From positions 76,738,532 through 76,802,531 of the forward strand of contig CM073591.1 of NCBI GenBank assembly GCA_037074705.1: DNA of 64,000 bases, read 5' to 3'. The stretch's first letter is position 1. Each line of letters starts with the position of its first letter. Shown one piece after another: positions 32,591 to 43,500 of this stretch. Source of the DNA: Zhengitettix transpicula. Its lineage: Eukaryota > Arthropoda > Insecta > Orthoptera > Tetrigidae. A program made the position numbers and the translations under genes. The notes beneath the pieces were generated by a model. The model had not been told where the DNA came from and ran no database searches. It saw only the letters and a program-made list of their open reading frames with translations.

Positions 32591-34669
32591 AAAGAAATTC
32601 GGAGGTATGTTTGTTGGGATTGATGCAATAAAATTCAATGTATTTGATAGCTGTTCATTTAATGCACTATCGGTCTAAAGTATGAACAGAACTAGAAACT
32701 GTTAGGTTTAGATTAAATCACTTCTTAACTAAAGAAATATATATAGATATATGCGAATGACAGTGAAAATTGAAGTAAAACTAAGACTATGGCATAAAAA
32801 AAACTGCAGTAGTTAAATAGTAAATTATTAAACAAAAATTAATTATTGCAAGTCAAGGCATATCAGATCTCGTGTGCATATCCGCACGGTAAAAACGTGT
32901 ATGTGTAGTCTATGGAGATTTCTAAGCGAATTGGATAATTTACCTTATTCTTAATTGAATAAAATCTATAAATCTTCAGAAGGCCAATGACTATTTAGTA
33001 AGTTTTTGGTGTAAGGTGTTGCATTTAAGAATATAATTATATATGACGATTGCTTGGCGTTGTCTTGTATTTTAAAGATATAATTGCACATTTTCAGTGC
33101 AAATGATTCTTGCCCCATTAAAAAAAATGTAGAGAATCCTTTGAGCTTCAATCACCATCAGATTATGCTGATTTTGGGTTTCTGGCTTACCCAAATCATA
33201 AATGCAAAAGCGGCGATGAGTGGCCTCTTCCTGCGCAATTGAAGTTGAGAATATAACTGGGGTTAATATTGACGCTAGACACGTGGTACTCCAAATACAG
33301 AATTTTTCGAGTAAGTCGACAGTCTCGTACTCGTTTCAGTAGCTAATTATCTGAATGGATCATTTTACTAATAAGTATATCGTTTCTCACATCTCACCCA
33401 AATTTTTGTTGTACTTAAGCCGTTTTACAATGTTATTTTTATGAAGGGGAGGATGAAGAGCAATATTGCTTGGATATTTGAATTCTGAACCCCGTAACAA
33501 AAATCATTGTTAGTAAGCCGCAAAAATCTTTACCAACTCTCAATAAAATCCAGGGAGAACAATACTATAGTTTCAGGTGTGAAAGACTGATCAGGTAAAC
33601 TGATAAATTTGGCTAATTGATTCAAAATGTATCTTACGTCATATTCAGACACCGTTGCCAAAATAGCTTTGACAGCGATAAAACTCACATAAGAACCATT
33701 ATAGAACAGTCCCTTCACTGATTTTTCACGGCATAATTTCATTGGCAATTATATTCATAACTTTCAAGCAACAGAGGAATCCAGGACATGATTCGACACT
33801 GTGCTAATTTTTTTTACCACTATTCTTACAATGGACGATCAACTGTAGCGTACACAGAAAACGCAACACCTTTAAACTGGATGACATTAATTACACTCGC
33901 AGGTGCACTGCTCGAGGCTCAAGGCCACTTCTGATTGAACACTGGGCCATTTCCTCCCCGTCCGAATCACGTCGCCATTAAGTAACAGCCGCTGAGACAC
34001 TTGCGCGTACTGTAATTGATTTTGTCGTCAACAGAGAAAGCCGTGGTGCAGACGACTTGTATTCTCAAATGTTGTGTTGTCATCAGGGAAAGTTAGGCGG
34101 AGCGTCGTTAATAAGAAAGAAAACACGTCCCTTATGCCTTTCAAAATCTTTCTTCACGGAAGTCTTGGAAATAATGAAAGGAAATTTATATTGACTCACA
34201 GAATGCCGAACGCGTGCCACGTAAATAAACTTTGAATAATTTTAGTGCCCTTTGCTCACACGTTGCAAGCGATTTATCGGACGTCTTGGAATATTTCACA
34301 TACATGGAGCGGTACGACCTTTCTTGTTACAACATTACACATAATGATACTCTTTCTCCCACAGCAAAGGCTCTTTACCTCATAACACAGAAAACAAAAA
34401 TATTATGTAAATGTGAATAAAAAAAATTTCTTTTCATTACAGATTATAATTTTCTAAATTGTTAAGCAATATAATTTCGCTCTTAGCTTGGCAACTAAGC
34501 ACTACAATAGTTAAACTTCATGTAGTCATTTTTCTGTGGCGGAAGGGACAAATTTTCGGCTATTAATATAATTAATTTTTTTTAAATTATTATTAAATTT
34601 TCGTCTAAGAAATAGAAATTAATCATTTACGCTTCGGCTATAAACCATTCACTCTATACAAAATACCTA
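32591..34669. other. unassigned DNA; GC-richer at 33840-34140
   Basis: In the GC-richer part, a plus-strand reading gives short protein-like stretches broken by stops. Nothing is recognisable. Confidence 0.35.
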
Positions 34670-34872
34670 TTTTAGAGTGGCAGGCTACGTGAAGGAAATC
34701 CACGTGGTTGAAACTTCCCCTTAATATCATAGGAATGGCGGCCTCCAAAATATAGTTTAAGAATCCTACCCAGCAATTCATCTAAATGTGTTGCAGTGTA
34801 AGTCCTAGAAAAACTGCGTCAGGTAAATCGGATATTTGGTATTGTTCAACGCCTTTCCGAAAACGGGATTTA
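34670..34872 (-). mobile_element. retroposon family A, copy 5 (diverged)
   Basis: TTTAGAGTGGCAGGCTACGT, AAATCCACGTGGTTGAAACT, ATCCTACCCAGCAATTCATC and CGCCTTTCCGAAAACGGG preserve the order of family A with many substitutions and an internal deletion. This is among the oldest copies here. Confidence 0.7.
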
Positions 34873-36049
34873 CATTAATAGGTAATGTATGAGTATATAC
34901 AAACATTACCCTGGCTGCTTCTGATTGGTGTTAGGTCATGGACGTTCTAAGTTATGACGACATTTTCGTTACATAAAACGTTTTCTGTCTCACAGTACTT
35001 CTTCCTGAACAAAACTTGAACCAATTACCAAAGTTGTGATAGTTTGAATTAGTTTCTTTGCTCTCTGACACATTATCTTTGAATATATATATATATATAT
35101 ATATATATGAACAATAGTACTTTTTTTTATAAAACCTGTGCGCTTTGAAATATAAGAATAGCCTCTAGTTCTTTATTAAAATCATTAAAAGTACGATTTC
35201 CTCCGGATCTCTCATATTTACGGTTTATTTTTTGTCATTGCTCTGAAAACTAAGTGTTGAGGAACTTATTAGGTAGTAGTTGGTCCATATTATGATAGAC
35301 AAAAATCCATCCACTCATTCCGCAGCGCTATTATTTTTTGTAATTTCTACAATGACTCTTTTCTTTTAATTTGAATTATAAGGAAAGTCTATAGATCATT
35401 TGCGTCTAATCATATTCAAGGAAATGTTAGACAAAACATTCCGTTATTACATCACAACAATTCAACTTGATATAAACGTTCAATTTGTTGATAATTATAA
35501 ATAATTAACCCGTCGCTCATTCGCATAACGTAATAATGGTTTCGGGTTAATAAACCGGCGACACCACAGCTTTTACGATTGTTTCGTTCAATGACACGAA
35601 ACTGGTTCGCAGCCATAATTCACGCTCATTCACTTCGCAATTATACACTTAATTTCATTTTACTGCCAGTGTGATTGACAGGTATTATTTACCAGAAAAA
35701 AAAACTCACCGCATTCAAATACAATGTTCAGCGTTGTGTATAATCAAACACACAATGCGTATACATTCACTTTATTCACGAAGAGACTTTATCTGGCTCT
35801 GCGTCAGAGATTAAATTAAGCTTAGCTTTGAAAATACCGACGTGTTATTCATAATGAATAATTATTGCAAGACATAAATACTCAGTTATTCTCGAGAAAA
35901 TATTTATTTAATGCCGTAGTTAATATGACTACGATTAGTGTAAACTAAAATGATAAATTTGATTACATATATCTAAAATGGAATAATTCATACGTAAAGA
36001 GTAGATTAAAGCTTATTATAGGAAATAATGGAAACGCGTTTATTAGATG
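34873..36049. other. unassigned DNA with (AT)n at 35083-35108
   Basis: Apart from the AT microsatellite nothing is recognised. Confidence 0.45.
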
Positions 36050-36216
36050 AAATAATGTAGTTATTTGTTAAATCATTATGGCACATTTGTCTGGTAACGG
36101 CTTTTACTCGTAAATAATCAGTCAGATATACATAACAACAATTACTTGTTTCTTACATATTTAAATAATCTCTGTTGTAATTGCACTGACCGCTTTCTTA
36201 CGTCATAACTACAAAA
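36050..36216 (+). repeat. diverged direct repeat, unit 1
   Basis: Shares an ordered series of blocks with 37014-37176: GTTAAATCATTATGGC, CTCGTAAATAATCAGTCAGA, ACTTGTTTCTTACATATTTA, GCACTGACCGCTTTCTTACG. No coding content or recognised transposon structure. Confidence 0.7.
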
Positions 36217-37013
36217 TCAAATTCCTGCACTTCGTGAATGTTAGTCACATAAAAAAAATAAACGCTGTAAATTTTGGGCCCAGTGATTTAATTTTTAAAT
36301 TGATTACACTTGTATGTACGTTCAGGTTTTTTTGTCTTCTTGGATATTTAGACAAAATTAAAAGAGTTATTATATGATTTATTTCCCAGTTTAAATTTTC
36401 AAAAATAAAACGTTATTAAAATTAAAATTTCTCATTTCGTGCAGAGTATTTTTTCTGGGGAATTATTTGGAATGAAATATGATATATTAAAAAATTTCTG
36501 TGAATTTTAGGCTGACATGTCTGATGTGATACGAAGTGCTCTAATCCTGTCGTCTACTAAGCAATGAATATCCTTGTTGCATGGGGAAAATACTGTTGTT
36601 ACTGCGTCTTGAAATTAATCTGGCTACTAATAAGAAATTTTATAGGAACCATAGCATTTGAAATTATGTGTCATTACAGTGCTCAATACAGAATTTGAAA
36701 CCCTCTTGAAATGGAGGACTTTTCCATATTTGTCTTTTCAAATTGCTTGTAATAAAGTACGGGTCGCGAGATGTAGCAAGACGTGTCGGGAAAAGATGCT
36801 CAGAAGACCAGTGTCCTGTAATTGTATTGGGGATAGGCCTGACCTCAATAACAGGAACCTTTTTTTCGTCAACATGGTACTAAAAAAACTATACTGAAAA
36901 CATTGACTTGTTCAGGATATGTTGCACACGAAAAAACTCATTCGTAAAACTTAAGAGATGATACAGTGTGTGATAAACAGACCTTGCTTCTGTCTGTATA
37001 TACCGTTAGTAAG

Positions 37014-37176
37014 AAGATAATGTTGTTAAGTCTTTATGGCCCTTTGGTCTGAAGACAGATTTTGCTCGTAAATGATCAGTCAGATATTCATAGCAGCATT
37101 TACTTGTTTATTACACATTTAAAATTATCTTTGTTGAAAAGGCACTGACTGCTTTGCTACGTCACATACAGAAAAT
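37014..37176 (+). repeat. diverged direct repeat, unit 2
   Basis: Counterpart of 36050-36216, about 960 bases downstream in the same orientation: GTTAAGTCTTTATGGC, CTCGTAAATGATCAGTCAGA, ACTTGTTTATTACACATTTA, GCACTGACTGCTTTGCTACG. Confidence 0.7.
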
Positions 37177-38239
37177 GGTAATGTCATAGTTCCCAACTGA
37201 CGACAATGCTCCTCTCCACCTTCTGCCTCCTACTGCGCATCTAACGCGACTCGCCTGTACTCACCTTTTTTTAAAGCGTTAAACGGAGGTAACAAACAAA
37301 CCAAAACATTTAAAACATATTTTATTTCAAGTTGTCTAGTATATCAATCAAATATCACATCGCAACTTAAATATTTATGTCTCGTGGATGTAACTCGCAT
37401 AAATTATCTGGATGTGATCGGGAAGAGAAATTGGTTCAATATCGTGTTCGTAAGTACAAAAAAATAATGCCAAATTGGCTCGACCATAAATTACTAAAAA
37501 AATAAAAAATAATGCATGCTAATAACCAGAAAATTAGCCACTTGGTAAGTCATATTTGAACTTCCAATGAAACGAATCTGTAAATTGTAATCCGAGCATA
37601 AATATGTTTTACTTGTTTCTCCTTCGCTTGAAACTAACAGTGTCCAAAATTCTGTTCGTGTGTAGCCTTTTCCATGATGATACTATCACCACGTGTAGTA
37701 TAATGTGCAGGAATCGTGAATACGTGGACGCTGATCCTCCATCGCGTTCTAGTCTGTGACCACAGAAATTCACGTAAATGTACTATCGCGACGCATCGCC
37801 GGTCACGGTCACGATTTATACGACTTTACTCTCCAATTCAACATATTCGCGTTTAAAGTTTGGCCTCATTACACCTTTAAATATAGTTAATCGAATTAAG
37901 ACATTTAATTTCTGAAGAAACCGCATACGCTCACTTGTAGGTAAAACCTCTACGGCAGAAGGAAACTGGTTTCACAGTAATTATAAAGAATAACTGTGAA
38001 TTTTTCCAAATTGAGATCTATTTTAACAGTCAACTTACTGTTATAATGCTAATAATTTTTAAAATAGTTCATTGTAACTATTATGACCAATAGACGTATT
38101 GTGATAAAGCATAGGATAACTTTTTTAATTTGGACCGCTACATTACCTGCGGTAGTTCAAGTCTCATATAAAATCCTTCCTAATACAAATATGTGCATTA
38201 AACCTTAGAAATTATTTTATAATATTTTTTTATACTGAT
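37177..38239. other. unassigned DNA
   Basis: Nothing recognised. A short GC-richer patch at 37195-37260 shows GGTGAGT on the minus strand, but no matching acceptor or open frame. Confidence 0.4.
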
Positions 38240-38427
38240 TTATTTACAGTCGCGTCAACAGCCCAGGTTCTTAGCGACTCATTATTGGAACTCGTTTTGA
38301 CTTGTTGGAGAACTGATTTGACGAGTTTCTCTCACGCACACAAACATCCACGCCCTCGTCGGGATTCGAAACCGGGACCTCTTGATGCGAGGCAATCACT
38401 CTGACCCCTACACCACAGGAGGTCGCC
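38240..38427 (-). mobile_element. tRNA-derived SINE, family S (full-length)
   Basis: On the minus strand it starts GGCGACCTCCTGTGGTGTAG, contains a polymerase III box A (TGGTGTAGGGG) and a box B-like GGTTTCGAATCCC, spaced as in a tRNA. A non-tRNA body follows, then the 3' end GAGTCGCTAAGAACCTGGGC, TGTTGACGCGACT and an A/T-rich tail. AGTCGC and GCGACT can form a terminal stem. Total about 188 bases. It is not a functional tRNA: acceptor-stem pairing is poor and the downstream body is SINE-like. Confidence 0.8.
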
Positions 38428-39983
38428 TTTATAATAATGAATCATATGAAAACCGTTCCTTCTTTACTTCTGATTATTACACTCGCATTAGTTAATACAT
38501 AAAAATTTAACGGCTAATTAAATTCGTCACCGTAGTACCCAGACAAATTTAATATGAGAAACAATTACACAGAAAATAATTTGAACGACCTGGACGTTCA
38601 AATGTTGTTTAAGAAAGGCTCAAAGTAGCGTTGGAACGTCCAGTGTAATTTATTTGAAAACTAAGGTCGTGTTAATTTTTATTATATTATTTATTGCCCT
38701 CATATAATTGCCTAGGCACGGCCTTTCATCGCGGACGTAGAGCAAACCGTGAAATGTTTTTCGCTTGTCGATTAACAACGTTCACGTTCGAATGTAACGA
38801 ACAAGAGCCGTAATTCGGCATATCTCCTCTAATTGTTCTGTTCGACAACACTTAATTAAAGAAATTGAGAGTAACTGCGGATAAATTACATTCATTGAGC
38901 AAGGCGCCGCCCAAGAAGTGTTTCAATTAGAAGGTTGGCTTTTCTATGCTCGGGACGTAATTTGGTTTTTGAGCGAAAAGCTGATTTAATCGAGCAACAT
39001 GATGTAATAAGAACACGGACGGCGTTTCCCTGTCAAGGTCTTGTTTTGCAAGGCTCGAGGTCGCAGTTCGGGAAAGACCAAAATTCTAGCCCAGCAAACT
39101 CCGAAATCTTGATTCCTCTCGCACTGCTTCTATGTAAACTATTAATATCTCGTAAAACTTTCCAAAATATTATATTTTTCAATTTAAATTCATAAGTAAC
39201 TACATGATGACAACAATAATTACATGAACTTTTTAATTATTAGGCCTAACAATTTTAAACTATTTGTTGTAATTAATGCAGCTTAAGTCCATCATAAATC
39301 TAAACAACCCCAAGTCTAAATATAATTTAAAAAGATGACTGTGAATATGAAATTATTATGGTAATGTAAATTGCGATTTTCTCGAAATTCGGTAAGCACA
39401 GAGCATTTCATCGGGCACTGTATGCTCGTAATATGGAATGCAGAATTCTTACGAACATAAGCATGTCTGCACGAATATTCTGAATGGTATATATCACGGC
39501 TGTTCATGATAACTATCAATTAATAAAATAACCAAAAACTCTCTTCGTAACATTTCCGTAAACTGTAATTTTCCTCAGTTATGCAAAAATTGGTAAGAAC
39601 TTTTGTGTAAGTTTCGGCTCAGTTAAGCTAAATAAACATGTATATATAAATTATATTCTTTTTATTAACTTATCCAATAATAACACTTCGAACAGGCAAC
39701 AAAATTTTCTAAAATAAAAATGTATCTTATTTAAAAAAAATATTTTTGGCCATTTCATTATTTAACTGATGAGCATATATGACCTCAATAACACAAGGAT
39801 GAGTCTTGTCAAATTATATGCTGATATTATATTTACGTTATGAATTCTTCTTTCACTAAATAATTAGTAATCTTCATTGAGGTTTATTCTTTAATTTCTT
39901 TATTTTTCTAAAGAAAAACAACTATGTAACGGTGCTTAATTCCAGAGATAGCTGAAAAACTGTCCCATCTTACTTGACTATTT
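38428..39983. other. unassigned DNA
   Basis: A GC-richer patch at 38870-39110 has an 86-codon plus-strand frame without recognised features. Nothing else is identified. Confidence 0.4.
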
Positions 39984-40043
39984 CTTGAAATGGAAGACGA
40001 CTGGCCACCTGTGGCTAAACCACAGTCGTCTTCTCACATTTCA
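39984..40043. repeat. hairpin with about 20-bp arms
   Basis: TTGAAATGGAAGACGACTG at the left pairs with CAGTCGTCTTCTCACATTTCAA at the right with a 2-base bulge; the loop includes TGTGG/CCACA. Confidence 0.7.
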
Positions 40044-40498
40044 ACAACGCAGAAAATTCCTAACATTAATTAGAGCACGTAAGAAATTAATTCTCCTTTA
40101 GGCTGACATATCTCCATCATAGCATTGCCAATTCACATTTCAAAGGTCTTGTCGAGAACAAAGGCGTGTAATGAGAATGACATAGTAATATCCATGAAAT
40201 GACTAGTTATTGTACCCAATACATGGTAAGTATAATAATATTTTTTAAGTTTTATTTTCAAATAAAATTAATTATGGAAATGAAAAATAATATAAATAAA
40301 TAAAAATGAAGCGAATGTGAGAGTCACGCAAGAAGTATTGACACAGCGATAGTCTGTTTTAAATTAAAAGACCGATGGCGGTTAGTTCCAGCGAGGGGTG
40401 TGACCATTGAATCAGCCAATCATAACGCTTGAACTAAAACAACGTTGCCGAACAATAGCAGTGTTATTCTATTGTTTTCAGTGAGCTGAATAAGTAGC

Positions 40499-40550
40499 AC
40501 TTAATATTTGTTAATCATTATAAGTTAAGATATTTGATTGTAAATGTTCA
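40499..40550 (+). repeat. 52-bp direct repeat, left unit
   Basis: ACTTAATATTTGTTAATCAT and following. By direct comparison it matches 41207-41258 at 49 of 52 positions. The two units bracket the Helitron-like copy. A shorter echo (ATATTTGATTGTAAATGT) lies at about 41331-41348. Confidence 0.85.
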
Positions 40551-40563
40551 GTGCAACGGGCTA

Positions 40564-40793
40564 TCTTCTATATAATAAAAACGGACATATGATTGTAAGT
40601 ACAACAGTCTGCATACAAATTTTAACGTGCGGACAGATTGCAACAAAACTTGCTGCGCACGTTCTTAAAACACGAGAATCTGTACTGTGGGAGTGAGAAA
40701 TTTCTAGCATAAAGGTGGAAAGAATTATAATTAAAAAATATTATAATTTTGTTAAATTCCTGCGCGCTAATAGACCATGACGTCACAGCACAT

Positions 40794-40862
<69 letters not shown>

Positions 40863-40863
40863 A

Positions 40864-40917
<54 letters not shown>

Positions 40918-41200
40918 AATACGCGACGTTACTGCACAAGAGTAAAATATTTCCGTTTTTCGCAATGGAGTGTAGGATAAATATTTTGATTGACTAAAAA
41001 GTATTAATTACATCGATCAATACACCATCGAATGATAAAAATAAACAATACGAACGGTTACACAATCCGTTGAACTAATTTTCTTTTAAATAACTTGACT
41101 TTTAAATGTCTGACATTGTATATTTAACGGGACCACGTAACAAGATTTTGCCCAATTATATCTTACAATACGCTCTGGGGACACATAGAATGTCGGTTAA
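40564..41200 (+). mobile_element. Helitron-like family C, copy 3 with expanded microsatellite
   Basis: Begins A|TCTTCTATATAATAAAAACG. It keeps TGTACTGTGGGAGTGAGAAA, CTGCGCGCTAATAGACCATG, GACGTCAC, TACGCGACGTTAC, and AATTATATCTTACAATACGC near the 3' side. The AG tract seen in copies 1 and 2 is here expanded and joined to a TG tract (40793-40912). The CTAG terminus is not recognisable. Frames at 40777-40980 on both strands are microsatellite translations. Confidence 0.65.
40793..40912. repeat. compound (TG)n(AG)n microsatellite
   Basis: About 17 TG units run into about 40 AG units with a few GGG interruptions. It sits inside the Helitron-like element. Confidence 0.95.
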
Positions 41201-41206
41201 AACAAT

Positions 41207-41258
41207 ACTTAATATTTGGTAATCATTATAAATTAAGATATTTGATTTTAAATGTTCA
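41207..41258 (+). repeat. 52-bp direct repeat, right unit
   Basis: Partner of 40499-40550, with three substitutions. It lies immediately downstream of the Helitron-like copy. Confidence 0.85.
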
Positions 41259-41260
41259 AA

Positions 41261-43055
41261 AACTGACGAATTATTTCATGTGAGATTATTGAAAACTATT
41301 GATTCCGTGTGTATAGCATTATAATTTCTTATATTTGATTGTAAATGTATAAGACTAATATTTTATTTTAATGTGTAAAGACTAAGGGAATAATTTTAAG
41401 TGAGAATGTTGAGAATTAACGTCATTTCACAAAGTAAATATTTTTATATTGAAGAGTTGGCGTATTTCGTTATTTTTTGCATTGAATTTATACAATACTA
41501 CTAATTGCAGATAACAAAATCCGCGAAAGAGTATTTTGACTCCTTTAAGTTATCTGAAGTATTCGATTCCATAAAGTTACCGGAGTAATGTAAAGTTTTA
41601 CATACTTAATGTATTCATGACCAAAAATCTGCACATCGTTTAGGCCGGGGGTGGAAATTTTCAAAGATTCGCAAACGGCCGATATTTGCATCGAGTAAAT
41701 TTTACGGGGGCAATGAGATTTATAGTGTTTTTTCCGATGTTTTGTACATAATCTCAATCCCTTCCGGCATAGGAGGAGAAAAGCATTAGGGTTGAGAGTG
41801 GAGGGGCGTTACATAAAAATAAAGCGAAAAAACGAGAATGGAGTCGAATCCCAGGTCATGGATTTCGCAGAGTTTAATTAAAACATTCAACTTGCCGGTT
41901 AATCTGTACGAGTGGGAGTGGAAGAGGAAAGCAATGAGTGTATGTTCTGCATATAAGTCAAGATTTAAAAGTTAGTAGATAAAGGGCTAGGAAATTTTGG
42001 CGAGTATTCAAATAGTCGTGATTGACTTTAAGCGATAAGATATGATGTAGGCCTAGATGGACCAGAGAAGTTGCCGATATGTGGGACCAAGAATATAGGA
42101 AGATTACCGGTGGTATATAACTGCTGTACAAATTCGGAGACGGATTTACCACTGAAGGAGTAATGTATTCTGCACTTTAAAGGGCGTCATAATAAAAAAA
42201 CACGTAAGATTTATTTAATTCTTTTAAAGAAGATATATTTGAAATTTGTGTTTAGAAAATAAGATTCACATGAACACTTAAATAAGAAAATAGTAAAAAA
42301 ACAGATCAATGTGCTATATATCTTTTCACTACTAATCCATAATCTTAGTCTGTTCTTGTCTATTTAATTGATAATATTAAATTCATATTATATTTGAAAC
42401 AATGTTGGACTGTATGAAGAATTTGGCACTGCAGAAACGAACTTGATGAAATATAAACCACAGAGATAAACTTTGTGTTTTTCTTGATTGAATACGAAGT
42501 GTCTGAACACATTAAGCCTGTCTAGTAATTGACGCAAGAGAGAAGGGTCCTAACAATTAATCGCACCGTGTTGATGAAAAGTAGTGGAACAAAATGCTTT
42601 GGTTTGTAGGTAAAGAAAGCGTGTATAGGAAGTAATTTATTTTAAGCAAATATCTCTATCAATTATCTCCGTGAGGTCGATAGCGTGGAATAGAAGATGT
42701 TATCACGAAACGATACGAACATTTTCACTGTCGTAAATTCCGTTTCCTTACTCCTGGAATTTAATTGGAAATGCTTATGAAATATTGTTATTCTTGGAAT
42801 TATTTGTTCAGATGCAAAATATAAAGATTTATTAACGTGTCAGTGAAAGCTGAGGCACAATTAGTTTTGTCAATGATACGCTTACACGGTTGTAAGCTTA
42901 CAAAATTATGGAGTTGAAAGATATAAAATATATATCCAGGAAAATCTAAGGCCTTTCATTAGAGTTTTATAAGAGGCGTGGAGTAATTAAATTAACAAAA
43001 AATTAACGTCTGTCAAAATAGTAATGCTAAAACTACGGCGGTATGATTTTTTTAT
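41261..43055. other. unassigned DNA
   Basis: A minus-strand frame at 41958-42152 (64 codons, ...NLYSSYIPPVIFLYSWSHIS...) is not attributable to a family. Nothing else is recognised. Confidence 0.4.
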
Positions 43056-43200
43056 TATCTTTGGCTCCTTTTAAATTTAGATTTTACTTCCCTCCTTCAA
43101 TATCCAGTCATATATTTATATGTGTTTTATTTAAATATTTTTAGCTCTTTTTTTATATCTGATTTTAGTTCCTTTTTCAATATCTAGTCTTAAGTTATAG
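43056..43200 (+). repeat. imperfect tandem duplication, about 80-bp unit
   Basis: TTTGGCTCCTTTTAAATTTA ... CCTTCAATATCCAGTC is followed by TTTTTAGCTCTTTTTTTATA ... TTTTTCAATATCTAGTC. These are two diverged head-to-tail units. Confidence 0.6.
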
Positions 43201-43206
43201 TTATTC

Positions 43207-43247
43207 GCCGTTAGAAAAAGACGCCAAACAGCGTCGAAACGTCCGGC
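43207..43247 (+). other. hammerhead-like fold with stems I and II, first core box lost
   Basis: GCCG (43207-43210) can pair with CGGC (43244-43247) as stem I. GACGC (43220-43224) pairs with GCGTC (43231-43235) as stem II, flush with GAAAC-GTC (43236-43243). This is the hammerhead arrangement, but the CTGAnGA box is replaced by TTAGAAAAA, so it cannot be active as read. Confidence 0.4.
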
Positions 43248-43378
43248 ATTTTTAAATTCAAATGTACTTAGTTTAGTTTAAATTTATCTCTTTTAAGTTT
43301 GTCTATATAAAGGCCGATATTAGCATTGATAAATCATCTTAAACATGTTGATATGTGTTCATTTTTCATGATAGTGGA

Positions 43379-43500
43379 CAAAACCTTGAGAAAATAATTG
43401 AATAATTTACTAAAGCAACAAGACAGGAATTCATTGTTTTGTTTTACAACAATGTTTCTTCAGTAAATCCATTATTCAATTATTTTCTTAAGGCTTTTCG
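43379..43500. repeat. palindrome with about 45-bp arms
   Basis: AAAACCTTGAGAAAATAATT, GAATAATTTACTAAAGCAAC pairs with a right arm whose reverse complement reads AAAAGCCTTAAGAAAATAAT, TGAATAATGGATTTACTGAA. An AT-rich loop of about 30 bases lies between. Confidence 0.7.

Noticed and set aside
38353..38427. Functional tRNA gene on the minus strand
   Set aside because: Box A and B are present but acceptor pairing is poor, and a SINE body with an A-rich tail follows. A second SINE copy exists at 60372.
40380..40460. CCAAT-box promoter (AGCCAATCA) upstream of the 52-bp repeat
   Set aside because: A single CCAAT match without a TATA box, initiator or downstream exon is not enough.
40777..40980. 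Frames of 60-67 codons on both strands with VCVCVC, RERERE or SLSLSL runs
   Set aside because: Microsatellite translation inside a Helitron-like element.
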